This document shows, in pieces, positions 45,901-54,443 of a stretch of 64,000 nucleotides of DNA (positions are counted from its first letter, which is position 1; each line of letters starts with the position of its first letter). The position numbers and the translations under genes are program-made. The notes under the pieces are model-generated. The model was not told the DNA's origin. It ran no database searches and was given only the letters and a program-made list of their open reading frames with translations. Source of the stretch: JAAURB01 sp049649525 (lineage in GTDB: Bacteria; Cyanobacteriota; Cyanobacteriia; Cyanobacteriales; Microcoleaceae); contig JBARZE010000040.1 in the NCBI GenBank assembly GCA_049649525.1, positions 62,001-126,000 of the forward strand. The letters are read 5' to 3'.

Positions 45901-46099
45901 AGATATTGGTGTGGCTTGGAGTTGGGAAGAATATACCGCCCTCGGCATTCAACTTGGACAAAACCCCCAATTAAGGGATCAAATTCGTAACCATTTAACC
46001 CAAGCCAAACAGCCCCAAACCCTCGCCCCATTATGGAACCCACGCAAGTTAGCCCAAGAAATGTATCAAGTCTTGCAACAGTTATTCAATAGGCAATAG
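42899..46099 (+). CDS. TPR protein with O-GlcNAc transferase (SPINDLY-like, GT41) domain
   Basis: 1066 residues. About ten TPRs (residues 1-175 and 255-570; for example YLVVGNALQKTHQLPFAIWA, NFAEVYVNLGTMYLRLGEIE) are followed by a GT41 catalytic domain from about residue 695: KIGFLSKHFRRHSVGW, DKIDILIDLDSITI, CVSWLGFDAP, KLVRLP and the nucleotide-binding ILLDSYPYNGGTHNLEALW-type segment near 960. This is the eukaryote-like O-glycosyltransferase arrangement, known also in cyanobacteria. Donor sugar and targets are unknown. The gap between the two TPR blocks is a 75-residue acidic linker. Confidence 0.88.
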   Translation: MTNAEDYKQQAEANILAGNLEAAVMALESAIQLKPDLATAYLVVGNALQKTHQLPFAIWAYTQALDIDPQLTEALANLGSVYYQLKRFTEAIDCYQDAVKIDRDYAIVHWMLGNAFTQTNQLEKAIRSYQTAIELQPDQVNFHLKLAHAWEQQQQWQAAIACYQQVLKLQPQHPEATQKLRTLLPIHFTFNSEAETLEQFEPGNIDFSRTLLETELQAEKHSTSANILDVSESDNPWMNPTQINKQELEVSPEVKALHHQAEVYLNQAQYQAAIATCHQVLKLKPDFAAAYITLGNILQTQNKITSAIRAYQQAVEINPNFAEVYVNLGTMYLRLGEIETGIEFYQKALKIEPNLAAVYWNLGKVYQKQGKQNEALENWQKALEIQPDLVDAKFSFELGNALARKGQWQEAIKSYQRTVKLDPNWAEGYANIGCVFAQQGDQEHAISYFQQAIKIKPNLPELHLHTAHAYARSNQYERAIQHYQKLAKLQPNESLAYANLGNVYCTIGDINSSIKSYQKALEIQPRWPEVYCRLAHIQKQQSPHEAVTNLEKAIEQKPDFKEAYQQLCDLLSHSTNLAKARKVADQYCENCADIAPILSKIAYIFAYTQSGACQPALEKLIELEQYCYQNTNKLTVIEVNIIYEILLFTVSHLRESLEKNSKFTRFIANFYYQNRQKNQLYSPNYNKKNPLKPNNFPLKIGFLSKHFRRHSVGWCSEAVIRELTQITPHVHLYVTGQLPADEVTQRFEKMASKFYRPERYPNGFASSEELTQEIKQDKIDILIDLDSITIPVNAHILYNNPAPVCVSWLGFDAPYVSEKNYFLCDRYTHPPNVDQYYLEKLVRLPTTAMAVQGFSRRPVDKASVRTEIGVDTDKLMYLCVAPGRKMNQDMIQAQVKILQAIPDSILVRKGQGDHKLIRKMYDQACEKYQVNSKRILFIALTKTEEEHRAIYEIADVLLDSYPYNGGTHNLEALWSTIPVVTHAGEQYLSRMGYAFLKAVNLDIGVAWSWEEYTALGIQLGQNPQLRDQIRNHLTQAKQPQTLAPLWNPRKLAQEMYQVLQQLFNRQ

Positions 46100-46188
46100 A
46101 AAATAGTCGTTGTAAAATACTCTTTTCTATGATGTACACATCGCTATAATAACGGCAGCAATTGCTGATACTGGAAATTAACTAAACT

Positions 46189-47769
46189 ATGCGCGTCTTC
46201 AAAACTATTGCGGCTTTGGGCTGCTATCTTAACGCTTCCCGCGCCCATTCTTCGACGATGACGGTGGGTTTGGTGCCGACAATGGGGGGCTTACATCCCG
46301 GTCATCTTAGCCTGATAACACGCGCTAGAGTAGAAACAGAGCAGGTTATTGTTAGTATTTTTGTTAACCCTTTACAGTTTGGGCCAAAAGAAGATTTTCA
46401 GCAATATCCGCGTCCGTTAGAACAAGATTTAGAAAAATGCCAACAAGCCGGGGTAGATGTGGTGTTTGCCCCTGGTGTTGAAGAACTTTTTACCAAAGAA
46501 TATTCTCTGAATAATTCTCCCTTAAATACGTCTGATTTAAAATATCAAACAACAGTTGTTTCCCCCGACTTTCTTACCTCCAAGTTATGCGGTCAGTCTC
46601 GTCCGGGACACTTTCAAGGAGTCACAACAATTGTGGCAAAATTACTTAATATTGTACAACCTAACCGAGCTTATTTTGGTCAAAAAGATGCTCAACAATT
46701 GGCTATTCTTCAACGAATGGTTAGCGATCTGAACTGGCAAATTGAAATTATTCCTTGTCCTATTTGTCGTGAACCTTCTGGCTTAGCTTATAGTTCTCGT
46801 AATCAATATCTGACCCCACAACAGAAACAACAAGCCAGCATTTTATATCAGGCATTGAGTCAAGCTCAGGATATTTTTTTACAAGGAAAATTAACAGCAA
46901 CCCACATTAAAACAGCGGTATTAAAAACATTAGAAACCGTTCCAGAAGTTCAGTTAGAATATTTAGAATTAGTCGATCCCGTTACCTTAGAATCATTATC
47001 TCAAGTCGAAGAAACAGGGTTACTTGCAATTGCAGCTCATATCGGTCAAACGCGGTTAATTGATAATATCATTTTACGCAATAGACAACCGATCATTGCC
47101 ATTGACGGGCCAGCCGGGGCCGGAAAATCGACTGTAACTCGTAATATTGCAAAACAATTAGAGTTATTGTATCTTGATACTGGGGCAATGTATCGAGCGG
47201 TGACTTGGTTAGTATTGCAGTCAGAAATTGAGATTAAAGACGAACCCGCTATTGCTGAATTAGTCGATCAATGTAAAATTGAATTAATCCCAGAAGCTGG
47301 GCAATTACAGGTTAAAATTAACGAGCATGAGGTGACAGACGCAATTCGCACCCCAGAAGTGACGGCTAATGTTTCTGCAATTTCAGCTCAAAATGCAGTG
47401 CGTCAAGCTCTGGTGCAGCAGCAACGCGCTTATGGTCGTCAAGGTGGCTTAGTGGCAGAAGGGCGAGATATTGGGACAAATGTATTTCCTGATGCAGAAT
47501 TAAAGATCTTTTTAACCGCTTCTGTGGAGGCACGAGCGCAACGTCGCCTATTGGAAATGCAACAAAAAGGTCAAACTGAAATTACCCTCGAACAATTGCA
47601 ACAAGATATTGCATTGCGGGATCAAAAAGATAGTAACAGAGCGATCGCACCATTGCAAAAAGCAGCCGATGCCATTGAAATTCAAACGGATAATCTAACG
47701 ATTACAGAAGTTACAGAGCAGATTATCCAATATTATCATCAAGTTTGTTCTCCGTCAAAGAGTGATTAA
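46189..47769 (+). CDS. panC-cmk: Bifunctional pantoate ligase/cytidylate kinase
   Basis: A cyanobacterial fusion of 526 residues. The PanC half has VPTMGGLHPGHLSLI near residue 30, VSIFVNPLQFGPKEDF and the ATP-site AYFGQKDAQQLAIL near 165; the Cmk half starts at about 300 with IAIDGPAGAGKSTVTRNIA, then YLDTGAMYRAVTWLVL and VAEGRDIGTNVFP. It links pantothenate and pyrimidine nucleotide metabolism on one chain. Both active sites look complete. Confidence 0.95.
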   Translation: MRVFKTIAALGCYLNASRAHSSTMTVGLVPTMGGLHPGHLSLITRARVETEQVIVSIFVNPLQFGPKEDFQQYPRPLEQDLEKCQQAGVDVVFAPGVEELFTKEYSLNNSPLNTSDLKYQTTVVSPDFLTSKLCGQSRPGHFQGVTTIVAKLLNIVQPNRAYFGQKDAQQLAILQRMVSDLNWQIEIIPCPICREPSGLAYSSRNQYLTPQQKQQASILYQALSQAQDIFLQGKLTATHIKTAVLKTLETVPEVQLEYLELVDPVTLESLSQVEETGLLAIAAHIGQTRLIDNIILRNRQPIIAIDGPAGAGKSTVTRNIAKQLELLYLDTGAMYRAVTWLVLQSEIEIKDEPAIAELVDQCKIELIPEAGQLQVKINEHEVTDAIRTPEVTANVSAISAQNAVRQALVQQQRAYGRQGGLVAEGRDIGTNVFPDAELKIFLTASVEARAQRRLLEMQQKGQTEITLEQLQQDIALRDQKDSNRAIAPLQKAADAIEIQTDNLTITEVTEQIIQYYHQVCSPSKSD

Positions 47770-47809
47770 TTATTTGTGCTGTAGGATAAGCAGGTTTTTA
47801 GCTCATCAC

Positions 47810-49960
47810 TCATAAATACTTCTCAACAAATTCTACAATTTCATCAACTTGAAAATCTTTAGTATATTCCTTAATTTTACTAACAAATGGGATATAGTCT
47901 GGGTTTAATTCTTCTAAATGAGTTGTTTTATCCTTGATTTTTCTTATATTACCCAACATAGCTGATTCAAATAATAGTTGTAATTCTTCTTTTGGCGGAA
48001 TTACCAAATATTCTGAGTCTAACTGTGGAGAGGGCGGCTGAGAGACTACTGAGTCAAAATCCTGTTCATATATCCATTCTAAGTTTAAGTAATATTTGAG
48101 AGTGGCTAACAATTTCTGTTGCTCGACTGGTTTAGCAAGAAAATCATTACAACCTGCGTTTTGACTTTTATTTTTATCTAAATCTAAAACACTTGCCGAA
48201 ACTGCAATAATAGGAGTATTTTTAATTTCATCAATTTTACGAATTTCTTTAATCGCTTCAAATCCACTTTTAATCGGCATCACTAAGTCTGTTAAAATTA
48301 AATCGGGTCGAGTAATTTGAGCTCGATCAATTTCTTGTTGACCATCCTCTGCTATTATAATTTTAAACCCTAAAGGTTCTAACATATTTTGCAAAACTAA
48401 ACGATTTTCAAACTTATCATCGACGACTAAAATTGTTTTAGACTGACCTTGATAGCCGACAATATAACCCCTAGGTTTTGGATGTGTTTCAATAAAATTT
48501 TTAGCACTATAAAGATTAACTTCAAACCCAAATGTTGAGCCTTGATTAACTGTACTTTCAACTTGCAATTTGCTCCCCATTAATTCGACTAACTGTCGGG
48601 TAATTGCTAATCCTAATCCTGTTCCTTCAGCACGACGTTTTACCTCTCCCACTTGTTCAAACGGTCGGAAAATTTGATCGAGTTGTTCTGGACTAATTCC
48701 TACTCCTGTATCACTGACTTCAAATCGAATAACAATTTTTTGATTAGAATCATTCGCTGTAGATTGATCAACAGCATTTTGACATTTAACTGTTAGGGTA
48801 ACTAATCCTTTGTCGGTAAATTTAATGGCATTTCCGAGTAAATTTAATAAGATTTGTCGTAAGCGTTTCTCGTCGGCTTCAATACTTAGCGGTAAACGAG
48901 GATCAATATTATAATTAAACAAAATATCTTTTTCAACTACCCGCATTCTAATAATATCAATTACCCCATTAATAAAGTTAGGAAAATGAAACTCATAAGG
49001 GTATAATTCCATTTTTCTTGCTTCAATTTTAGATAAATCAAGAATATCATTAATTAAGGTCAAAAGATGATTACCACATTGATGAATAATCCCCAAGCCC
49101 TCTGTTTGTAAAGCACTCAGATTGCGATCTCGCTTAAGAATCTGAGCATAACCTAAAATCCCATTTAACGGGGTTCGTAATTCATGACTCATATTAGATA
49201 AAAATTCGCTCTTAGCTTGGCTTGCTATTTCTGCCGTCTCTTTTGCCGCTTTCATTTCTGCGGTTCGTTGTTCAACTCTTTGTTCTAATTCATGGTTTAA
49301 CTGCTGTAATTCCATCTCAGATTGTCGGCGAGAAATTGCTCCCCCAATTGTTCCAGCAATAGCTTGTAAAGCTGCCACTTCATTCTCACTCCAATCCTGT
49401 TCCCACTGACAATTATCAAAGCCTGTAAACCCCCAAAAATGGTCTTTAATAAAAATAGGAACCACTAAAATAGATAAAATTCCTTGAGGCTCAAGCAACA
49501 GTCTTTCAGAGTCCGGAAAATCCTTAATTAATCCCACAACCGCTTCACCTTTTACTAAAGTTTCATGCCAGCGTGGTAGACCTTCCGGGAGAGAAATATT
49601 CTGCAACTCTGGATTATCAATTTCAGGCTGAACTCCGGGTTTAACCCATTCCCAACGTTGACTAGAAACAGGCTCAGTGGTGATAGGATGAGGATGATTT
49701 TCAAAGATATAAATTCGATCAACCCCGGTCGCAGGTCCTAATGGTTCCAGGGCAGCCTGAACCGATTGATAGTAATCTGTAATCGTCAGTAAAGAGTTAG
49801 TCGCTTGAGCAATCCCTTGCAGTAAGCGATCGCTAGAAGTAGAGGTAGAAAGTTGTAGTTGAAATCGAGAGATCATCTGAATATTCACTTCTTCTATGGT
49901 AGTGATCTCAATCCACCCAGAGTAACTGAATGGATGAGTGACTATATTTAGATCTAACAC
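47810..49960 (-). CDS. GAF-domain hybrid histidine kinase
   Basis: 716 residues, soluble. A GAF domain (about 35-210) with a region typical of tetrapyrrole or small-ligand binding is followed by a coiled coil, HisKA with H259 in LSNMSHELRTP, HATPase_c with LRQILLNLLGNAIKFT, VSDTGVGI and GTGLGLAITRQL, and a receiver with D558 in DLILTDLVMP and a Lys in FLAKPVEQ. The last 90 residues are a helical end. No chromophore Cys is obvious in the GAF domain, so light sensing cannot be assumed. The first 28 residues may not belong; the start is uncertain. Confidence 0.88.
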   Translation of the reverse strand: MLDLNIVTHPFSYSGWIEITTIEEVNIQMISRFQLQLSTSTSSDRLLQGIAQATNSLLTITDYYQSVQAALEPLGPATGVDRIYIFENHPHPITTEPVSSQRWEWVKPGVQPEIDNPELQNISLPEGLPRWHETLVKGEAVVGLIKDFPDSERLLLEPQGILSILVVPIFIKDHFWGFTGFDNCQWEQDWSENEVAALQAIAGTIGGAISRRQSEMELQQLNHELEQRVEQRTAEMKAAKETAEIASQAKSEFLSNMSHELRTPLNGILGYAQILKRDRNLSALQTEGLGIIHQCGNHLLTLINDILDLSKIEARKMELYPYEFHFPNFINGVIDIIRMRVVEKDILFNYNIDPRLPLSIEADEKRLRQILLNLLGNAIKFTDKGLVTLTVKCQNAVDQSTANDSNQKIVIRFEVSDTGVGISPEQLDQIFRPFEQVGEVKRRAEGTGLGLAITRQLVELMGSKLQVESTVNQGSTFGFEVNLYSAKNFIETHPKPRGYIVGYQGQSKTILVVDDKFENRLVLQNMLEPLGFKIIIAEDGQQEIDRAQITRPDLILTDLVMPIKSGFEAIKEIRKIDEIKNTPIIAVSASVLDLDKNKSQNAGCNDFLAKPVEQQKLLATLKYYLNLEWIYEQDFDSVVSQPPSPQLDSEYLVIPPKEELQLLFESAMLGNIRKIKDKTTHLEELNPDYIPFVSKIKEYTKDFQVDEIVEFVEKYL

Positions 49961-50072
49961 AGGTGATTAAAAGTAATATTGTTTCGCATCACATCAAAAT
50001 ATTAACCTCTCGGTTCAACCTGCTAATTCAACGACAAAGTATAATAATTGATAAATCGTGCAATAGTTTAGA

Positions 50073-51530
50073 ATGTTTCAAGCGACTCGTCGCCGTTTGG
50101 CTATTTGGTATACTACTGTAACCGCAGTACTATTACTCTTATTTGCTTGTAGTTTTTATTGGTATGTTCGTACCACCCTAATTGAACGGATTGATGATAC
50201 CCTTAAGCACGTTGTTGAAGTGGTCGAACGATCGTTAGTGATTGAATCTATTTCCTCTGAAATAGCTCAATATCCCCTTCAATTTCAAGTCAATGTAGCA
50301 GCAAGTTTTGGCAATAACCTCCGCACCGATGCCGCAGACGACGATCATATTGACCTAGAATGGTTTAGTCCAACTGGGAAGTTACTCTGGTCTACCCTTT
50401 CCGAACCGTTAGAAGTACCGCTACACCCAAGTTCAATTGGGAAAACCGTGCGGCTCATGAGTCATCAGTGGTCTTTACTCAACGATCAAAACTCTACCCC
50501 TGTGTTCACCTTACCTCAAGAAATTTTACTCCGACAAGTCACTCATCGAGTCGAAGTAGGTCGTCAAGTTATTGGATATTTACGGGTCAGCCATCCTTGG
50601 TTCGAGGTGACCAAACCCATTCGTCAACTGTTACTTGATTTAATTTGGGGAACCATCATTACATTAATCGCAATTAGCGCCATTGGCTGGTTTTTATCCG
50701 GTTTAGCCATTGAACCGGTGCGAGTCTCTTATCAACGCTTAAAACAGTTTACCGCCGATGCTTCCCATGAATTAAGAAATCCCATTGCCACCATTCAAAC
50801 TAACGTCCAAGTGGCCTTAGCCGAACCCCATCTTAATACGACCGAACAGCAACAGTTACAGGTCATTGAACGCTTAACTCGCCGCTTAGGAAGTTTAGTC
50901 GAAGATTTGCTCTTTCTCGCTAGACAAGATAGTGGTATTATTCAAGCAGACCCGACAGCAGTGCCTCTCGATGCGTTATTAATCGAAGTCGTGGAAGAAC
51001 AAATGGCGATCGCGACCGCCAAAGAAATTGATTTATCCCTGCAATTACTCGATCCGGCTGAGGGGGAGGCCACTGAGGAGATGTTTACCCTAACTGCAGA
51101 CTGGGATCAATTAGTCCGGTTATTCACAAATCTGATACAAAATGCACTGCAATACACTCCCCCCAAAGGCACGGTAAAAGTCACATTACAACCGATTTCA
51201 AAAGGTCAGCGAGTGTCTCTACCGGGTAATGCGGTTGAACCCGGAGAAAAACCTGTGATTTATAAATTAGACGGATTACAAGTGCTGATAGAAGATAGTG
51301 GCTGTGGCATTCCGCCCGAAGCATTACCACAAATTTTTGAGCGCTTTTATCGAGTCGATCCCGCACGCACTCACCGTAAAACCTCTGGATCGGGACTGGG
51401 CCTCGCGATCGCTCATGCTATTGTCACCAATCATCACGGTCAAATTTATATCTATAGCCAGGTGAATCAGGGGACAACCTTTAGAGTCATTTTACCCGAT
51501 CTTCAACCGGATCAAACTGTAATTCCTTGA
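50073..51530 (+). CDS. Membrane sensor histidine kinase (RppB-like)
   Basis: 485 residues with two membrane segments (ATRRRLAIWYTTVTAVLLLL near 15 and LLDLIWGTIITLIAISAIGW near 195) flanking a periplasmic sensor of about 155 residues, then HisKA with H232 in ADASHELRNP and HATPase_c with LIQNALQYTPP, EDSGCGI and GSGLGLAIAHAI. The pattern is close to cyanobacterial redox/nickel sensor kinases (RppB/NrsS). The usual partner RppA is not in the neighbouring 3 kb. The periplasmic domain is the likely input. Confidence 0.85.
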   Translation: MFQATRRRLAIWYTTVTAVLLLLFACSFYWYVRTTLIERIDDTLKHVVEVVERSLVIESISSEIAQYPLQFQVNVAASFGNNLRTDAADDDHIDLEWFSPTGKLLWSTLSEPLEVPLHPSSIGKTVRLMSHQWSLLNDQNSTPVFTLPQEILLRQVTHRVEVGRQVIGYLRVSHPWFEVTKPIRQLLLDLIWGTIITLIAISAIGWFLSGLAIEPVRVSYQRLKQFTADASHELRNPIATIQTNVQVALAEPHLNTTEQQQLQVIERLTRRLGSLVEDLLFLARQDSGIIQADPTAVPLDALLIEVVEEQMAIATAKEIDLSLQLLDPAEGEATEEMFTLTADWDQLVRLFTNLIQNALQYTPPKGTVKVTLQPISKGQRVSLPGNAVEPGEKPVIYKLDGLQVLIEDSGCGIPPEALPQIFERFYRVDPARTHRKTSGSGLGLAIAHAIVTNHHGQIYIYSQVNQGTTFRVILPDLQPDQTVIP

Positions 51531-51808
51531 CAAACGGGACAATTGCAGGAAGATTGATGATCTTGAGTCCAAGCTGAACTTAAACTACTAGAGATTTGAT
51601 TTAAATTAACCGTATTTACACTAACCGTTGAAGAGGGTTGATCCGGTTGCCAAAGTTGGCTTAGGGGATGATCTTGAGTTGATGGAAATGCCTGTGCTAT
51701 CAACCGATTTGTATGAGATCCAGAGAAGACTGTAGAAGCGATTGCCACAATTGAGGCTATTATTACGACTCCAGAAAATACTACGGTGCGACGAAGTTGA
51801 AACAGCAT
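51512..51808 (-). CDS. Small anchored protein with Cys-rich tail
   Basis: About 98 residues from ATG 51808 (an upstream start at 51859 would add 17). One hydrophobic segment (VVFSGVVIIASIVAIAST) is followed by a Ser/Gln-rich stretch and a C-terminal CNCPVC motif. It converges on the 50073 kinase with a 19-base overlap. It may be an envelope thiol or metal-binding protein, but nothing confirms that. Confidence 0.55.
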   Translation of the reverse strand: MLFQLRRTVVFSGVVIIASIVAIASTVFSGSHTNRLIAQAFPSTQDHPLSQLWQPDQPSSTVSVNTVNLNQISSSLSSAWTQDHQSSCNCPVCQGITV

Positions 51809-51935
51809 AACTCTAATAAGTGATAATTGATTAAAAATCCCTGATGTAGATCTTAGCACGAAAGAGATTGACTACACAGTCAGGGTGGAATTGAGTATTG
51901 AGTCGGGAGTGGGGGGAAGACAAAGGAGTAAGTAG

Positions 51936-51955
51936 AGACGTTACATGTAACGTCT
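51936..51955. repeat. Perfect 20-bp palindrome (dispersed cyanobacterial type)
   Basis: The arms AGACGTTACA and TGTAACGTCT form a perfect palindrome, extended by GTAG and GTAC flanks. A related GTAGAGACGTT repeat lies at 27.27 kb. Confidence 0.7.
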
Positions 51956-51985
51956 GTACAGGAGTAAGGAGTAAAAATCCTTGAC

Positions 51986-52050
51986 CATAACTCATAACTC
52001 ATAACTCATAATTCATAACTCATAACTCATAATTCATAATTCATAATTCA
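51986..52050. repeat. Short tandem repeats supplying a stop codon
   Basis: Six or so CATAACTCATAA/CATAATTCATAA units lie at the 3' end of the 52041 gene; the TGA at 52041-52043 that ends that gene is part of a repeat unit. Confidence 0.7.
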
Positions 52051-52334
52051 TCCTCCTCTACTGCTGAGGGAAAAAACACTAAGCGGATACCCATAATGGC
52101 AAATCCTACTGCTGCACTAACTTTCACCCAATATGTGGGCAATACTTCCGCCATTCCCTGACCAATAATGACCCCGAGAAAGCTAGCTAACAGTAACGCT
52201 AAAGCCGTACCAAAGAATATTGCACGAGGTGACTTTGAAGTCCCACTTAAGGCGATCGCCGCGACTTGACTTTTATCCCCGAGTTCTGATAAAAATACCG
52301 CGATAAAACTTAATCCTAATAGTTGAAAATCCAT
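52041..52334 (-). CDS. Half-size UPF0016/GDT1-family cation exporter, subunit 2
   Basis: 97 residues with three membrane segments and one ExGDKS motif (LSELGDKSQVAAIAL). In fused GDT1/Mnx proteins there are two such halves; here each half is a separate gene, expected to pair as a heteromeric Mn2+ (or Ca2+) exporter at the thylakoid or plasma membrane. Its ATG directly follows the stop codon of the upstream half (TAA-ATG), implying equal production. The C-terminus ends in acidic residues next to a short-repeat array. Confidence 0.85.
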   Translation of the reverse strand: MDFQLLGLSFIAVFLSELGDKSQVAAIALSGTSKSPRAIFFGTALALLLASFLGVIIGQGMAEVLPTYWVKVSAAVGFAIMGIRLVFFPSAVEEDEL

Positions 52335-52754
52335 TTAGCGTAATACTTCCACAGTTAATAATAACGCAATGACCAGTAATGTAATCCCGGCGGATCGTTC
52401 TAATGTTTGGGGAGAAATTCGACGCGCCAGCCATCGTCCCACCCAAACCCCTAAAAAGCTAGTGGTGACTAAAGCAGCCCCAGCCCCCAAAAACACAATC
52501 CAGGGTTTATGAGACTCTGCTGCCATCAGTAAGGTTGTCAGTTGGGTTTTGTCCCCAATTTCAGCCAGAAAAATGGTGATAAATGTTGAGGTAAAAATTC
52601 TCCAAGGTTTCGAGGTTCGTTTCGGTGTGTCTATTGTAGACACTTCTGCTCGATCTATTTCAGGGATGGATGACGGGTCATCCTCAACATTGGACTGAGC
52701 ATCAGAGGAAGATTTAGACTGAGAAGAAAGATCCACAGGTAATATTACAATCAC
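52335..52754 (-). CDS. Half-size UPF0016/GDT1-family cation exporter, subunit 1
   Basis: 139 residues. A polar Ser/Glu-rich N-terminus of about 45 residues precedes three membrane segments and the signature FLAEIGDKTQLTTLL. It starts with GTG at 52754; a later start is possible because the leader is not conserved-looking. Together with the abutting 52041 gene it makes the pair of motifs found in single-chain Mnx-type manganese exporters, which protect photosynthetic cells from Mn2+ excess. Confidence 0.85.
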   Translation of the reverse strand: MIVILPVDLSSQSKSSSDAQSNVEDDPSSIPEIDRAEVSTIDTPKRTSKPWRIFTSTFITIFLAEIGDKTQLTTLLMAAESHKPWIVFLGAGAALVTTSFLGVWVGRWLARRISPQTLERSAGITLLVIALLLTVEVLR

Positions 52755-52865
52755 AACGGACGTTATTTAATCTTAATCTTTCCAGATTTAATCGGTTGAC
52801 GCAAGTTCCATCAATAACTGTCCGACAGATTACAATGATCGTTATCGTGGAGAAAATGAGCATTT

Positions 52866-54188
52866 ATGGCTGAGCAATACATTTGTGTAAAATGGAGTTC
52901 TGGGATTTCCTTGAGTTTAGTTATCCTGTTAGCCTGGGGTAATACGGCAGTATTTGCTCAAGAATCGGATTCTACAGAAGAGTCTACCACGACAGAAACA
53001 CTCCCTTTAGATGAGTTTTCCCCTAACCCCCTCAATAGCAAACAACCCGATCCATTGTTGCCTAACCCACCGCCACAGGGACAGTTTCTCAGTCCGACAC
53101 AGCAGGAAAGACTTGCCCCAGATCTCGAGCAGCTTAACACAGAAGCCCTCGAAGCGATCGCCGCCGGAAACCCCACTGCAGCGTTAAATTTGTGGATGCG
53201 GGAATTACGACTACGACGTTATTTTGGTGTAATGAGCGAAATTACAGCTTTGCGTCGAGTCGGTACTATTGCAATAAATAATAATCAACAGTTATACGCC
53301 CAGTTTATTACGGAACGATTACAACAGATTTTACAACAAATTCAATCGGAATCAAACGCTAATCAGGACGTTTTACAAAATTTAGGACTGGCTTTTGAGG
53401 AATTAGCCGCAAAAGATTCCGCCCTGGAAACATATCAAACTTTACTCGAACAGGCACGTCAACAAGATGAAATTTTGACAGAAGAATTAGCTTTAAGTCA
53501 AATTTCTAAAGTCTATTTAAATTGGTTAGATTATCCGCAAGCCGCTAAAAGTTATGAAGAATTACTGACTTTGCAACAGCGAATTAGTGGGTTACGACAA
53601 CAAGGAGAATTACCCCCAAGAATTATCCCGGAAACAGAAGGAAATTCAGCGCCGCCGAGTGAAATTAAAACCTTAGAACAGTTAGCCTTTGTCCATGAAC
53701 AGATGGGAGATTTTTTACAGGCGATCGCAGCAAAAGAGCGGTTAGTGGGTTATTATTCTCAGCAGCAAAAGTTATTACAAATTCCGAAATTAAAGTTAGA
53801 GATTGGGGTAAATTACGAACAGTTACAGCAATATCAACAAGCGGCTCAAAATTATCAAGAAGCCTATCAAATCTCGACGACAACTCAACAATATGTGATC
53901 GCGAGTGATGCCTTAGACAATTTGGGAAAATTATATCGTTCTCAGAATCAAAAAGATGCAGCGTTAGAATTATATCAAGCACAACTGTTGATTTTTCAGC
54001 AATCTTACAATTGGGTCGGAATGATGAGTAGTTATGATAAAATTGGGGATATTTATTTAGAAAAAAAAGCTTATCCTGAAGCGTTATCTGCTTTTCAACA
54101 AGGTTTAAAGTTAGCGAATCAATTAAAATATAAGGAGGATTATTTTACTCAAAAAGTTAAAATTACTAGTCAACAAATTAGCCGTTAA
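52866..54188 (+). CDS. Secreted or periplasmic TPR protein
   Basis: 440 residues. A signal peptide (ISLSLVILLAWGNTAVFAQ, cut after FAQ) is followed by a Pro/Glu-rich linker to residue 80 and about seven TPRs (ALNLWMRELRLRRYFGVMSE, LGLAFEELAAKDSALETYQ and so on to the end). It is divergent from the manganese exporter pair with about a 110-base gap. No enzyme domain; a periplasmic scaffold is likely. Confidence 0.83.
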   Translation: MAEQYICVKWSSGISLSLVILLAWGNTAVFAQESDSTEESTTTETLPLDEFSPNPLNSKQPDPLLPNPPPQGQFLSPTQQERLAPDLEQLNTEALEAIAAGNPTAALNLWMRELRLRRYFGVMSEITALRRVGTIAINNNQQLYAQFITERLQQILQQIQSESNANQDVLQNLGLAFEELAAKDSALETYQTLLEQARQQDEILTEELALSQISKVYLNWLDYPQAAKSYEELLTLQQRISGLRQQGELPPRIIPETEGNSAPPSEIKTLEQLAFVHEQMGDFLQAIAAKERLVGYYSQQQKLLQIPKLKLEIGVNYEQLQQYQQAAQNYQEAYQISTTTQQYVIASDALDNLGKLYRSQNQKDAALELYQAQLLIFQQSYNWVGMMSSYDKIGDIYLEKKAYPEALSAFQQGLKLANQLKYKEDYFTQKVKITSQQISR

Positions 54189-54203
54189 ACTTATTATATT
54201 TGA

Positions 54204-54443
54204 TTATGATGCCCATGAACTTTTTTGAGGATAGCTCCCCTCTCTCCAGTGTTGATGTATTTTTGCAGCAGCTCTATAAAATAATGCAGAATGGTTTTCA
54301 GTCGGTGCAGGTTCTAATTCTTCGACTTTTCCATCATTTTTATTTATATTTAAAAGACCTAGTTGATCCTCATGAGAACCAAAACGATACGTGACTCTAT
54401 CAGCACTTTCTATTTCTTTTAAAATAATTATGTAAAAAGCCAT
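54204..54443 (-). CDS. Small conserved hypothetical protein
   Basis: 79 residues starting MAFYIIILKEIESADRVTYR and ending IHQHWREGSYPQKSSWAS, with an AGGAGG eight bases before the ATG at 54443. I recognise the pattern of a small, widely distributed bacterial unknown that begins with such a beta strand and ends in a KxxxHW...P.K..WAS-type motif. Function unknown. It converges on the TPR gene. Confidence 0.75.
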   Translation of the reverse strand: MAFYIIILKEIESADRVTYRFGSHEDQLGLLNINKNDGKVEELEPAPTENHSALFYRAAAKIHQHWREGSYPQKSSWAS

